DNA of 64,000 nt from Platynereis dumerilii (lineage: Eukaryota; Annelida; Polychaeta; Phyllodocida; Nereididae): contig JAPTHN010000001.1 of assembly GCA_026936325.1 (NCBI GenBank), positions 130,301,138-130,365,137 on the forward strand. Direction: 5' to 3'. Positions 1 to 8,150 of the stretch are shown in pieces; position 1 is the first letter of the stretch; every line of letters starts with the position of its first letter. The position numbers and the translations under genes were made by a program. The notes beneath the pieces were generated by a model. That model searched no databases and was not told the DNA's origin. It saw nothing but the letters and a program-made list of their open reading frames with translations.

Positions 1-708
1 AAAATTCAGACATTATTGTGGCAAATTTGATTGACCACAGCCAAATATTGACTGATATATGATTATCTCAAAATCCTTAATATTTATTTAATTTTGCTAA
101 TATTGACCTCTTCTGTGATTAAAAATTTTCATATTGCACAAAATTAGCATGATGATAATGTGAAACATGTCAGCTTTATTTTGACAAAAAATGTCAAAGA
201 CTGGTATGACATCAGAAATGAAAATGGGGAGTAAATAGACATCTTGACAATTTTTTGCATTTTGAGTCATAAATTTCAATGGAAAAATTTGCAATAACTC
301 ATGCAATGGCAGTGAATATTAGTTCATAGTGTGTCTAAAAATAATTAGCGTTAAATTTTACCCATTATCATTTTGGCTTTTCACGCAGAAATGTTGGAAA
401 ATTTCGATTTTTAAAATAATTTTTGGGTTTTTATAAAAAAATTCACAGGACCAACATTCCAATGTTTGAGATGTTTAAAGAGACATAATTTAGACACCTA
501 ATTGTGAAATTTCATAGATTTAACTCCAAAATTGACTGAATCATGCAGGTTTGGAATAATAGTATTTTTTCATATTTTTGGTACATTTTCGTCAGTTCAA
601 CTTTCTCAGAGCATTTAGAAAAAAAAAAACACATCTAGGGTATTTAATGCATACAATATGCAAATTTCAGTGTCAAAGGTACAGCAGTTTTTTACTTCTG
701 TCCCAGAG
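1..708. other. AT-rich DNA, no gene seen
   Basis: Homopolymer-rich AT sequence. The open frames here are short, lack splice-site context and resemble no family I recognise. I see no repeat structure or RNA gene. Confidence 0.6.
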
Positions 709-1000
709 ACAAAACAAAAAAAACATTTTTTTTATTTTTCAATGATTGTGAGAAAAGTATTTATGCCAAAGGGATTAGACCTATAAAAGGCTCAACTGGG
801 ATAATAGATACTATATTTACCCAAAATTGATAAATATACATACCACAGTTTTGGCTAGACACAAAAAATATTTTTTCACATTTTTCAATAATTGTGAGAA
901 AAGAATTAATCTCATGTGGATTAAACCCCTAAAAGGCACAATTAGGATAAAAGATACAATAATGTCCCAAAAATAAAAAGTATACAACCCATAGTTTTGG
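709..1000. repeat. Tandem duplication, about 146 bp unit, two copies
   Basis: Two imperfect copies lie head to tail. The phrase 'attgtgagaaaag' recurs about 146 bp apart (near 745 and 891), and 'agttttgg' closes both copies (near 847 and 993). No coding potential is visible. It may be part of an unrecognised transposon end. Confidence 0.7.
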
Positions 1001-1106
1001 AATTACTCCCAATACACAAGTGGGACGCCCTTTATCCAGACGCCCGCCCTCCCGCCCGCCCGCCTGCCGGACGGAAAAATTTTCCCAAAGTAACTACAAT
1101 ACCCGT

Positions 1107-1126
1107 CGGCAATGTATACATTGCCG
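1107..1126. repeat. Perfect 20-bp palindrome
   Basis: A self-complementary 20-mer (half-site CGGCAATGTA) lies just downstream of a GC-rich patch (about 1024-1080, CCCGCC repeats). It could be a dyad binding site or the centre of an old inverted repeat; nothing decides between these. Confidence 0.6.
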
Positions 1127-1976
1127 AGGGTAAAAAGACCTCTTGGAGAGACAATGGTAGAGAAAGACACACAGACGAGCAGGCGGATAGTCTGCTTGCA
1201 CAGAGCATTTGGTGCTGCTCGCCATGTCTTAAACTGTCAAGCCACTCTTTTCTCAGGTGTTGTCGATGACATGCTCTTATCAAACTGTCAAACAGGACAA
1301 TTTGAGATTGCAATGCACTGTGATATACCTCATACATGGTGTATCGAGCAGTCGCATCCAGATAGCCCCTTTCTTGCGTTATTGAAAATTGTGAATTCGG
1401 GGTCATGCATGACTTAATTCAGTATTTTAATGCTTAAATTCACAAACTTTAGACTTATGTCCCTGCATTATTACAGATAACACAATATCAAGAATTCACA
1501 GTGCTAATAGAATGATGTTTAATGTGTCATTTTCAATCTTCAGGGCAGTTGTTTCGCGGGATAGTTACCTGGCGGTTGCTGCCTGTGAATTCTGGTGGAG
1601 TTCACTGCATGTGGCAGCTTACTGCTACAGCGTCTTGTGCATGTTTAGTTTGAACTCTGTGTACATAGTAGGTTTTGCGACTCTGTGCAGGAAGCAAAAT
1701 ATGTTCATTGTTGACATTAAGGGATTACATTTATCACTAGGATGGCAAGCAAGATGGCAAGCAAAGGCAGATGTTTATTGTAATGACTACAAAGAATCAC
1801 ACCTCTAATTAAATTTTTTGAAAACAGGGTCAGTTATTAAAAATAGTATAGGGGTTGGGGAAGAAGCAGACTCGGACTGGTTCCGGACTGGTGTGACCGG
1901 CTTGGACATAACAAGCTTTTTTTTTTTCATGTTTACCAAGGCTAGTTTATCACATTTCTTCAATCTTTCTTTTTCC
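1127..1976. other. Unassigned DNA, no gene seen
   Basis: Short open frames on both strands overlap each other and show no splice-site pairing or family motif. I see nothing that supports a gene or repeat here. Confidence 0.5.
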
Positions 1977-2190
1977 TTAGACTTTCCCACATATACAGTT
2001 TACAGCATTTGATGTTGCACATGTCTCAGGTATCTCTTGGGAGTAGCCATTAAATGGCCCCTGGAGGCTATTTTTGTCACCTTTCATGATTTTAGAAAAA
2101 GCATACTCAGCTCGTGAAATTGAAGGAAACGAAAATAGCATCTGACTCATGTATCCGAATATTGAACGTCTAAGGTTCCCTTTCAGCATT
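1977..2190 (-). CDS. Possible terminal coding exon of an unrecognised gene
   Basis: On the minus strand a good acceptor (ttctgttctag) precedes an open frame of about 70 codons ending in a stop near 1977. The exon would begin with the last base of a codon. The translation is unusually protein-like for this AT-rich region: a basic, aromatic start (LRRSIFGYMSQMLF), then charged and polar stretches, then a short Cys-containing tail. I do not recognise a family and found no upstream exon, so the gene assignment is inference from the splice acceptor and composition only. It could also be a decayed transposase exon. Confidence 0.28.
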
Positions 2191-2860
2191 CTAGAACAGA
2201 AGCTATTTGTGTAACAACTGTGTAACAACTCTACTTAATTCCTTTGGTGCAAAGCGTAATGAAATGACACATATGATATGAGGCTGTGAAGTAAGCAAAA
2301 CGTCTAGTACTTGATTTATGATTCACTTTCTTATTGTCAATTTGTCATTGAGTAATTTGTGACCTCATTGATACTCAGTTTGTGACATGTTTTTGATATC
2401 ATTGAAAATATAGGGTATGACCTTATAAATTGCTTATGAGTCATAGAGAATAACATGGTATTTATAGGGATATGAACTCACAAGGAACATTTCAGTCCAA
2501 TTCTGTATGCACTTGACATTCGTCGACTGTAATAGTTAACATTATATGGATGAATCTGCATGCACATCAAAAAATGTAAACATGTTACGTATGACCATTT
2601 TTTATATAATATCTTCACATTTTTGAACATGAAAAAATATGCCATTGGAAAAATATTCTGTGTTTCAGGGCCAGCCCTTGTTCTTGCCAACAAGGAATTA
2701 CGACTGCTTACAGAAATACACCAATACGTTACTTTTGCGGTCATATCCTATTCTTGGTACATTATTCTTAATGACTCATATCGAGTCTGTGAGGTCATGT
2801 TCTGTACTTGCTGTGATATCACCCAACTACACTGGCAGAGTCACAAGTAGTTCAATGATG
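2191..2860. other. Unassigned DNA, no gene seen
   Basis: Between the possible minus-strand exon and the LINE I see no splice-bounded frame, terminal repeat or RNA-like structure. The sequence just before 2861 is the flank into which the truncated LINE was inserted. Confidence 0.5.
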
Positions 2861-5612
2861 AATTGACAACTCATTTAAATGAGGAAGATGTGACATTGTT
2901 GGAGTCCTCAGGCATTCTTCCCACTATATACAAGCCAACTAGGGTAACATATAATAGTGCCACACTCATAGATAACATATATCTAGATAAAAACTTATTT
3001 CACAACAGTAAATCATATATTGTTAAGAGTGACATCTCTGATCACTATGTATGTCTAGCGTTTATAAATCAGAGAATAGGAGTATCAAGCGAAAGAGTGT
3101 TTGTCAAATGGAGGACCATGAATGACGATGTACTGAGGAGAATGAATGCAAGCCTCCGGAACAGAAACTGGGACATGCTTGAACATATGAATGTTGATGA
3201 AGGAAGTGAAGCCTTATTTAAAGAAATCAAAACTGTAATGGATTTCTATGCACCAGAAAAATCAATGCTAATTGGAAAAAGAACTAATACATTAAGACAA
3301 CCATGGTTTACTGAGGGGATGAAAAAGTCATCAGTAAAGTGTGCAGCATTATACAAAAAAGTAGTTAACAAACCTAAAGATAGTGAAGAATATATAAATT
3401 ATAAGAATTACCGAAATACTTTCAATAAAGTGAGAAGAAAGGCTAAAAATGCATTTTATTATGAACTAGTGCAAGAAAATCGAAACAACTCTAAAAAAAT
3501 TTGGAAAATATTAAACAAATTAATTGGAAAACTAGGAAATAAAAAAGAAATATCCGATGAGATATTAGTTAATGGTGCTAAAGAAAAAAATCCAATTAAA
3601 ATTGGTAATGCATTTGCCAAGCACTATAGTGAGATAGGGAAAACAATGGCAGATAAAATCAAAGAAAATGTAAACATAAAGGAGCCCTTGACTTATTTAA
3701 ATCAGAGAATATTGCATAATTGTTTTTTATTTCCAACATCAACAAATGAGATTGAAAAACTGATATTAAATCTTAAATCTAAAGATAGTAGCGGGACAGA
3801 CGACATTTCAAATAGAATATTAAAAAGAATTTATCCCGGTATCATCCAAGCTCTAAATATCATTTTCAATAAATCTATGCAACATGGAGAATTTCCGAGA
3901 AACATGAAAATAGCTATAGTAATACCGATTTATAAAAGTAAAAGCAAGACAGAAATTATTAATTATCGCCCTGTTTCACTGCTGCCTACTATATCTAAAA
4001 TATTAGAGAAAGTTATTTACAACAGAGTTATTAAGTTTTTTAACAAATATAATTTATTTTATGAAGGCCAATATGGTTTTCGACAAAATAGGAGCACTAC
4101 AGATGCAATACTAGACCTCACGGGAAATATAGTAGAAAATAATAATAAAGGATACTTTACCTTAGCTGTATTTCTTGATATGTCAAAAGCGTTTGATACT
4201 TTAGATCACCAGACCATATTTAAAAAGTTAGACTTCTACGGAATTCGTGGTAATGCACTTTCATGGTTTAAAAGCTACCTATCGAATCGACAAATTAAAG
4301 TAAAATTCAAAAATGTGTTATCCAATCCTCATGGTGTGTCCTATGGAACACCACAAGGTTCTGTTCTAGGTCCACTGATATTTATAATTTTAGTTAATGA
4401 TTTAGTTAAAAGTTTAAAATTTTGTAATACTGTAACTTTTGCTGACGACACAACAATATTTGTATCTGGAAATAATTTAAAATTCTTATATAAGAAAGTT
4501 AATCAAGATCTTGAAAAACTTAATGAATGGATTGCAAGCAATTCCCTAACACTGAATGCTGACAAAACGAAGTATATATTATTTCACTGTAAACAAAAGA
4601 ATTGTAATTACAATGGAATCCTAAAAATAAATCAAACGGTAATTGAAAGAGTAAAGCATATGAAGTTTCTTGGTGTAACAATTGATGAACACCTAGAGTG
4701 GGATTTACAAGTAAAAAATGTAATTAAAAGGATGATAGCAGGAAACTATAGCCTGACAATGATAAAGAATATGCTACCAGTGGAATCCAAATTATTAATT
4801 TACTACTCAAATGTAAAAAGTCACGCAACATATGGCATCAGTGCATGGGGACCATTAATAACCAAGAAACTATTGAAAAGTATTAGAGTCCAGCAAAACA
4901 AATCTATTCGACTAATTTTCTGTGCAGGAACGAGGGCAAATCTAAGGGTGCTATATAAAAAAGGGAAAATATTAACTATAGAAGATATTATAAATCTAGA
5001 ACTATTAAAGATATCACATAGACATATTCATGACAAATTACCTGTCCGATTAACAAATTTATTTGACGTTACAAGACACAATTACAATACGAGGAATAGA
5101 CGTAATTTGAGAGCTTCACACCACACAACATTACAATATAATAAAAGCTTCCTTGGTGCTTCGCCTCATTTATGGCTCCAATTGACGGATCATTTAAAAG
5201 CAAAACCTAAATTGAAAAGCTTCGTCAAGTCCTATTCAAAACAAGTCTATCAATCCTACCTGTAGATGATATTGTTACTATACTATTGAGTGCAGAATTC
5301 CAGTGATATTTATTTTCATATTCATTCTCATCACCATTTTCCATATCCGTTTTCTTTCTTTCTTTTTTTTATTTTATTATTATTATTTTTTTTTTATTGT
5401 ATGAAATATATACACAATTTTTGTTTTTTGTTTTTGTTGTATTTAAATTTAATTAAGGGGCCAGCAATAATCATAGTTTGTATAAACTCTGCTGTGTCCT
5501 TCTTAGTGTTGTTATTTCTATATTCTGATTGATTGTGATGTTACACTGTGAATTTTATACATGTATGTGTCATAATGTCCACTAAGAAAATAAAATTCAA
5601 TTCAATTCAAAA
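2861..5612 (+). mobile_element. 5'-truncated non-LTR retrotransposon (LINE)
   Basis: The element starts inside its endonuclease domain, runs through a full reverse transcriptase frame, then a T-rich 3' UTR (5266-5585). It ends in a short pentamer tail (ATTCA units) after 'aaataaaa' near 5588-5612. Truncation at the 5' end and a simple-repeat 3' tail are what target-primed reverse transcription leaves. I could not identify a target-site duplication. The long intact frame suggests a young copy. Confidence 0.9.
2863..5265 (+). CDS. LINE ORF2 fragment: endonuclease tail plus reverse transcriptase
   Basis: An open frame of 800 codons. Residues ~1-65 match the end of an APE-type endonuclease (PTRVTYNSATLIDNI, then SDH). 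The reverse transcriptase follows, with NYRPVSLLP near residue 367, GFRQNRST near 405, catalytic FLDMSKAFD near 436, GTPQGSVLGP near 495 and catalytic FADD near 526; thumb and C-terminal region run to 800. The enzyme would copy its own RNA at a nicked chromosomal target. The first codon is TTG and there is no upstream promoter or ORF1, so this is a dead-on-arrival 5' truncation rather than an active element. The frame has no internal stop, unlike the other LINE pieces in the window. Placement in the CR1/jockey-like group is by motif style only. Confidence 0.9.
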   Translation: MTTHLNEEDVTLLESSGILPTIYKPTRVTYNSATLIDNIYLDKNLFHNSKSYIVKSDISDHYVCLAFINQRIGVSSERVFVKWRTMNDDVLRRMNASLRNRNWDMLEHMNVDEGSEALFKEIKTVMDFYAPEKSMLIGKRTNTLRQPWFTEGMKKSSVKCAALYKKVVNKPKDSEEYINYKNYRNTFNKVRRKAKNAFYYELVQENRNNSKKIWKILNKLIGKLGNKKEISDEILVNGAKEKNPIKIGNAFAKHYSEIGKTMADKIKENVNIKEPLTYLNQRILHNCFLFPTSTNEIEKLILNLKSKDSSGTDDISNRILKRIYPGIIQALNIIFNKSMQHGEFPRNMKIAIVIPIYKSKSKTEIINYRPVSLLPTISKILEKVIYNRVIKFFNKYNLFYEGQYGFRQNRSTTDAILDLTGNIVENNNKGYFTLAVFLDMSKAFDTLDHQTIFKKLDFYGIRGNALSWFKSYLSNRQIKVKFKNVLSNPHGVSYGTPQGSVLGPLIFIILVNDLVKSLKFCNTVTFADDTTIFVSGNNLKFLYKKVNQDLEKLNEWIASNSLTLNADKTKYILFHCKQKNCNYNGILKINQTVIERVKHMKFLGVTIDEHLEWDLQVKNVIKRMIAGNYSLTMIKNMLPVESKLLIYYSNVKSHATYGISAWGPLITKKLLKSIRVQQNKSIRLIFCAGTRANLRVLYKKGKILTIEDIINLELLKISHRHIHDKLPVRLTNLFDVTRHNYNTRNRRNLRASHHTTLQYNKSFLGASPHLWLQLTDHLKAKPKLKSFVKSYSKQVYQSYL

Positions 5613-5746
5613 CAGCACAATGTGGGCCAAAGCACTTTCCTCCACTGTTATGCAAATATGGTCAAGCTGATAGCAGCATACATATAGCACCTTTTGAATT
5701 GGACGTTGCAGGCATCCCCGTATGTTCAGCATATTGTTTACAGCTG

Positions 5747-5831
5747 GCAGCAAAGGACAGGGAGCAAAGGACAGGGAACAAAGGACAGGGAGCAAAGGAC
5801 AGGGAGCAATTGACAGGGAGCAAAGGACAGG
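5747..5831. repeat. 15-bp minisatellite, about 6 copies
   Basis: Tandem unit close to AGCAAAGGACAGGG, with single-base variants between copies (agcaattgacaggg in one). The array is open in several frames only because the unit length is a multiple of three. Confidence 0.9.
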
Positions 5832-6184
5832 TTGGCCCTATCTGTGGCCCAGCGTGGAATTGATGCATGTTCTGATAAACAATGGGGAAGTGGTGGTAAA
5901 AGTCAGGAAGACCAGCTGGCTCTGACAAACCTGTCAAAAACAGAGTATAGCAGTCCATACCAGAGAGACGAGATGTAACAGTTCACCCATCACTTTGCTT
6001 GATAGTATGCTGGTAGAAATAGAATGTATATAATGAAGCCCATTCTTGCCATTAACTTTTTTTAAATCTGCTACATACATGTATGTACTTCATGAATCCT
6101 AGATGGCTTTGTGAATAATAGAGAAGTTATGTGAATGTTCGTAGAGATTTGTAAGTATAGGCCTATACATTATATATAGGCCTA

Positions 6185-6345
6185 TATTCAGGATTTTGCA
6201 TACTAGGTGAATTATGAGTAAAATACTAGATTTTTCACTTACATACATGTATGTTTCTCCTACAACCTGTAGACTTCATCAGGTGAATGACAAAATGAAG
6301 GATGTTCCATTGTTTGGTGTTAAATATTGTTGGTGTCAGTGAAAA
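6185..6345 (-). repeat. Penelope-like terminal region, copy 1 (inverted relative to copy at 8645-8775)
   Basis: The reverse complement of this stretch aligns with 8645-8775. Shared blocks are ACCAAAC, GGAACATCCTT, CATTCACC, AGTCTACAGGTTG, GTAAGTGAAAAA and GTATTTTACT. The two copies face opposite ways and flank the Penelope-like coding remnant and a tandem array. This looks like the repeated terminal unit of a Penelope-like element, but the family assignment rests mainly on the nearby endonuclease piece and the hammerhead-like core. Confidence 0.5.
6230..6292 (-). ncRNA. Hammerhead-ribozyme-like motif
   Basis: Read on the minus strand: TTCAC, then the conserved core CTGATGA. A stem follows (TCTACA / TGTAGG closed by a GGT loop), then GAAAC, a short self-complementary stem (ACATAC / GTATGT), GTA and finally GTGAA, which can pair with TTCAC. 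Order and spacing match a minimal type I hammerhead. One or two unpaired bases (an AG before stem II, an A after GTA) depart from the ideal. Hammerheads are known in Penelope-like elements, which fits the neighbouring remnant. Self-cleavage is inference. Confidence 0.45.
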
Positions 6346-6412
6346 CTGTGAGAAGTTTAAAGTGCCTGATCCCAGGTATGGGGCAGTTTGAATCATAAGC
6401 CTCCCCTCTTGT

Positions 6413-6612
6413 TTACAGGTGATTTCATTACCATGCGATTTTGGTCAATCACAGTTAACTGTGATAAATCAGTGCTATACATGCACTTGCTACGTTTGCT
6501 ATATTGGCTGTGTGACGTTCTGTTGTTTCTAAACCAATCAGGTTAAACAAAAATGCTATGTATTTAGTGTGTAAAGAGTCTTATAATCGCGTACTAATGA
6601 AATTGCCTGTAA
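6413..6612 (+). mobile_element. 200-bp MITE, family A copy 1
   Basis: Terminal inverted repeats begin TTACAGG and end CCTGTAA, with further pairing of ATTTCAT and GCGATT blocks. A second copy at 13789-13988 matches in opposite orientation, including an internal block (gtaaagagtctta here; its complement there). No coding sequence. Superfamily unknown; I could not fix a target-site duplication. Confidence 0.8.
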
Positions 6613-6650
6613 TGTAACGATAACGATAACGATAACGATAACGATATACT
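6613..6650. repeat. Hexamer repeat (AACGAT)n
   Basis: About five tandem hexamers sit next to a reverse-strand GAATAAAGTATATCG. On the minus strand this is a 3' tail of TTATCG units, as many non-LTR retroelements carry. It most likely marks the 3' end of the minus-strand retroelement remnant to its right. Confidence 0.85.
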
Positions 6651-7310
6651 TTATTCAATCCATACGGAAACTCTTGTGGTAAGTCTTTCTTTCTGCTCAA
6701 GGATGGCTTCCTTAACCCCTCTTTCAAACCAATCCTCCTCTCTATTAGCACTCTGAAATTTTTGATGCTGACTTAATGTCCGCTTAATGGCTGAGCATGA
6801 GGCTATAGATGGCTCCCCATTACAAGGTCTCCCCACTACAAGGTCTCCTGTGCTGGCTGACTCTGGTCTTCACTGCTTGTTTTGAATTTTGCTTTGCAGT
6901 TCTCTTGTAGACACTTGAATTGGTAGATGGGATTGGCTTGAATGTCTAAAGGGGCATTGTCTTTTTTGTTCACAAGTTTGCCACCCAGGTTGTTGACTGG
7001 CTGGAGAGTGATGTTAAATCTCTGATTTTGGAAAGTCTTTTGTAGTCTCTCAGAGCTTCCTCGGATATACGGTATGGTGAATTTCCCCCGGTTGGGTTGC
7101 TGTCACATTGAAAAATCAATGGAAAATTTGTAGTAGTAGTAGTAGTAACGGTTTTCCCTCGGTTCACGTAGAGGGAGGGATGTGCCACTTTTAATGATTG
7201 TAGGTGATGATAGGGGTGGAGGGAACTGATTAAGGTGGGAAATGATCATGAGGGCAACAAGATTGCCCAGGGATGGCTGGACCAAGCAGATATGAAGGGG
7301 CAAGGCAGTG
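6648..7310 (-). pseudogene. Decayed Penelope-like element, GIY-YIG endonuclease end
   Basis: On the minus strand, broken frames give NPIYQFKC followed by a Cys (a GIY-YIG-like core as in Penelope-like elements). After a gap comes EEDWFERGVKEAI, which resembles the conserved C-terminal block of those endonucleases (pattern W..R.VKEAI...). The frame then runs into GAATAAAG and the TTATCG tail. Several frame changes separate the blocks. A (TAG)n run at about 7128-7147 interrupts the middle. The nuclease would nick target DNA for retrotransposition; this copy is clearly dead. A short unrelated endonuclease homolog cannot be ruled out. Confidence 0.45.
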
Positions 7311-8045
7311 AACAGTAGTCTTGCGGGCCAAATACTGCAGATAATTTAGGTATTTCCTTGACGTTTTTGCTTCAAATAATGAAAATAACTATGTCAGCAA
7401 TGAAGTACCTCTATGAAACCTACATGGAAGTTAGGCTGACTTTCAAGAATGTCAGTAGAAAAAGTTTGGTCAAGATACTTCGTTGCTAACAGCCTCCATT
7501 TTGGGCCCTTTGACAGCCATGTGTGTGAATTTTGGTTGATTTTCTCTTCTTTTTGGCCTAAACATTGTACTTGTAAGGTGTCAGCAATGAGGTACCATAA
7601 TGAAATTTATATCAAAAAAATTATAAGTTTCAAAACAATCATAAAAATTAAGTTTGGTTGTTGTACTTCATTGCTGACCCCCCTCCCCCTACAATTTGGA
7701 TGCATTTTTGGTGATTTTCTCTCTTTTTGGGCAAAAAAATATTTTTCAAGTGTTAGAAATAAAGATGAAACATTCTATCTTATATTAAAAAATACTTAAC
7801 CAAATTATCTGACAAATCATGTTTTGACCATGTGCTTCATTGCTGACCCCCCCCCCCCCCTCCCTACAATATAGATTCATTTTTGGCACTTTTCCCTGTT
7901 TTGGGGCAAAAAAAAAAATTAAAGTTACAATTAGGTATACCATTCTTGTTTATATATATTAAAAGATTCCTAAGTATCCAAATTATAGCTGCTGAACCTC
8001 CCCCCACTCCCCTCCCAGCCACAATTCAGGTGAGTTTTGGTGGCA
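7310..8045. repeat. Degenerate tandem repeat, about 170-185 bp period
   Basis: Four imperfect units share, in order: 'tcattgctgac', a C-run, 'ctacaat', 'cattttgg', 'ttttctc' and 'ttttggg' followed by an A-run. Units are recognisable near 7480, 7665, 7835 and 7990. The array stops just before the promoter-like sites at 8053. Confidence 0.7.
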
Positions 8046-8052
8046 TCAGTGC

Positions 8053-8150
8053 TCTCGCGAGATTCGTGTCTAAATCCAAACAGGTGTAAATGTGTGTACT
8101 TCTGCCTGAATCTCGCGAAAGCAGCACAATTTGCACAAGATGGCGGGATC
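8053..8150 (+). promoter_or_regulatory. Promoter-like site cluster (TCTCGCGAGA, TCTCGCGAAA, AAGATGGCGG)
   Basis: A perfect palindrome TCTCGCGAGA lies at 8053-8062 and a near copy TCTCGCGAAA at 8111-8120. CAAGATGGCGG at 8136-8146 follows, overlapping an ATG at 8140. TCTCGCGAGA is the known core site bound by BANP-type factors at CpG-rich promoters, and AAGATGGCGG is the known YY1 core often found over the start codon of housekeeping genes. CpGs are rare elsewhere in this AT-rich DNA, so this cluster is notable. Promoter function and transcription direction (plus) are inference. Confidence 0.5.

Noticed and set aside
1032-1417. Overlapping frames of ~90-124 codons on both strands near 1.0-1.4 kb
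   Set aside because: They overlap a GC-rich CCCGCC patch; no splice sites or family motif, and both strands are open equally.
5316-5400. T-rich run in the LINE 3' UTR as a terminator or poly(T) transcript end
   Set aside because: It is ordinary low-complexity sequence of the element's 3' UTR.
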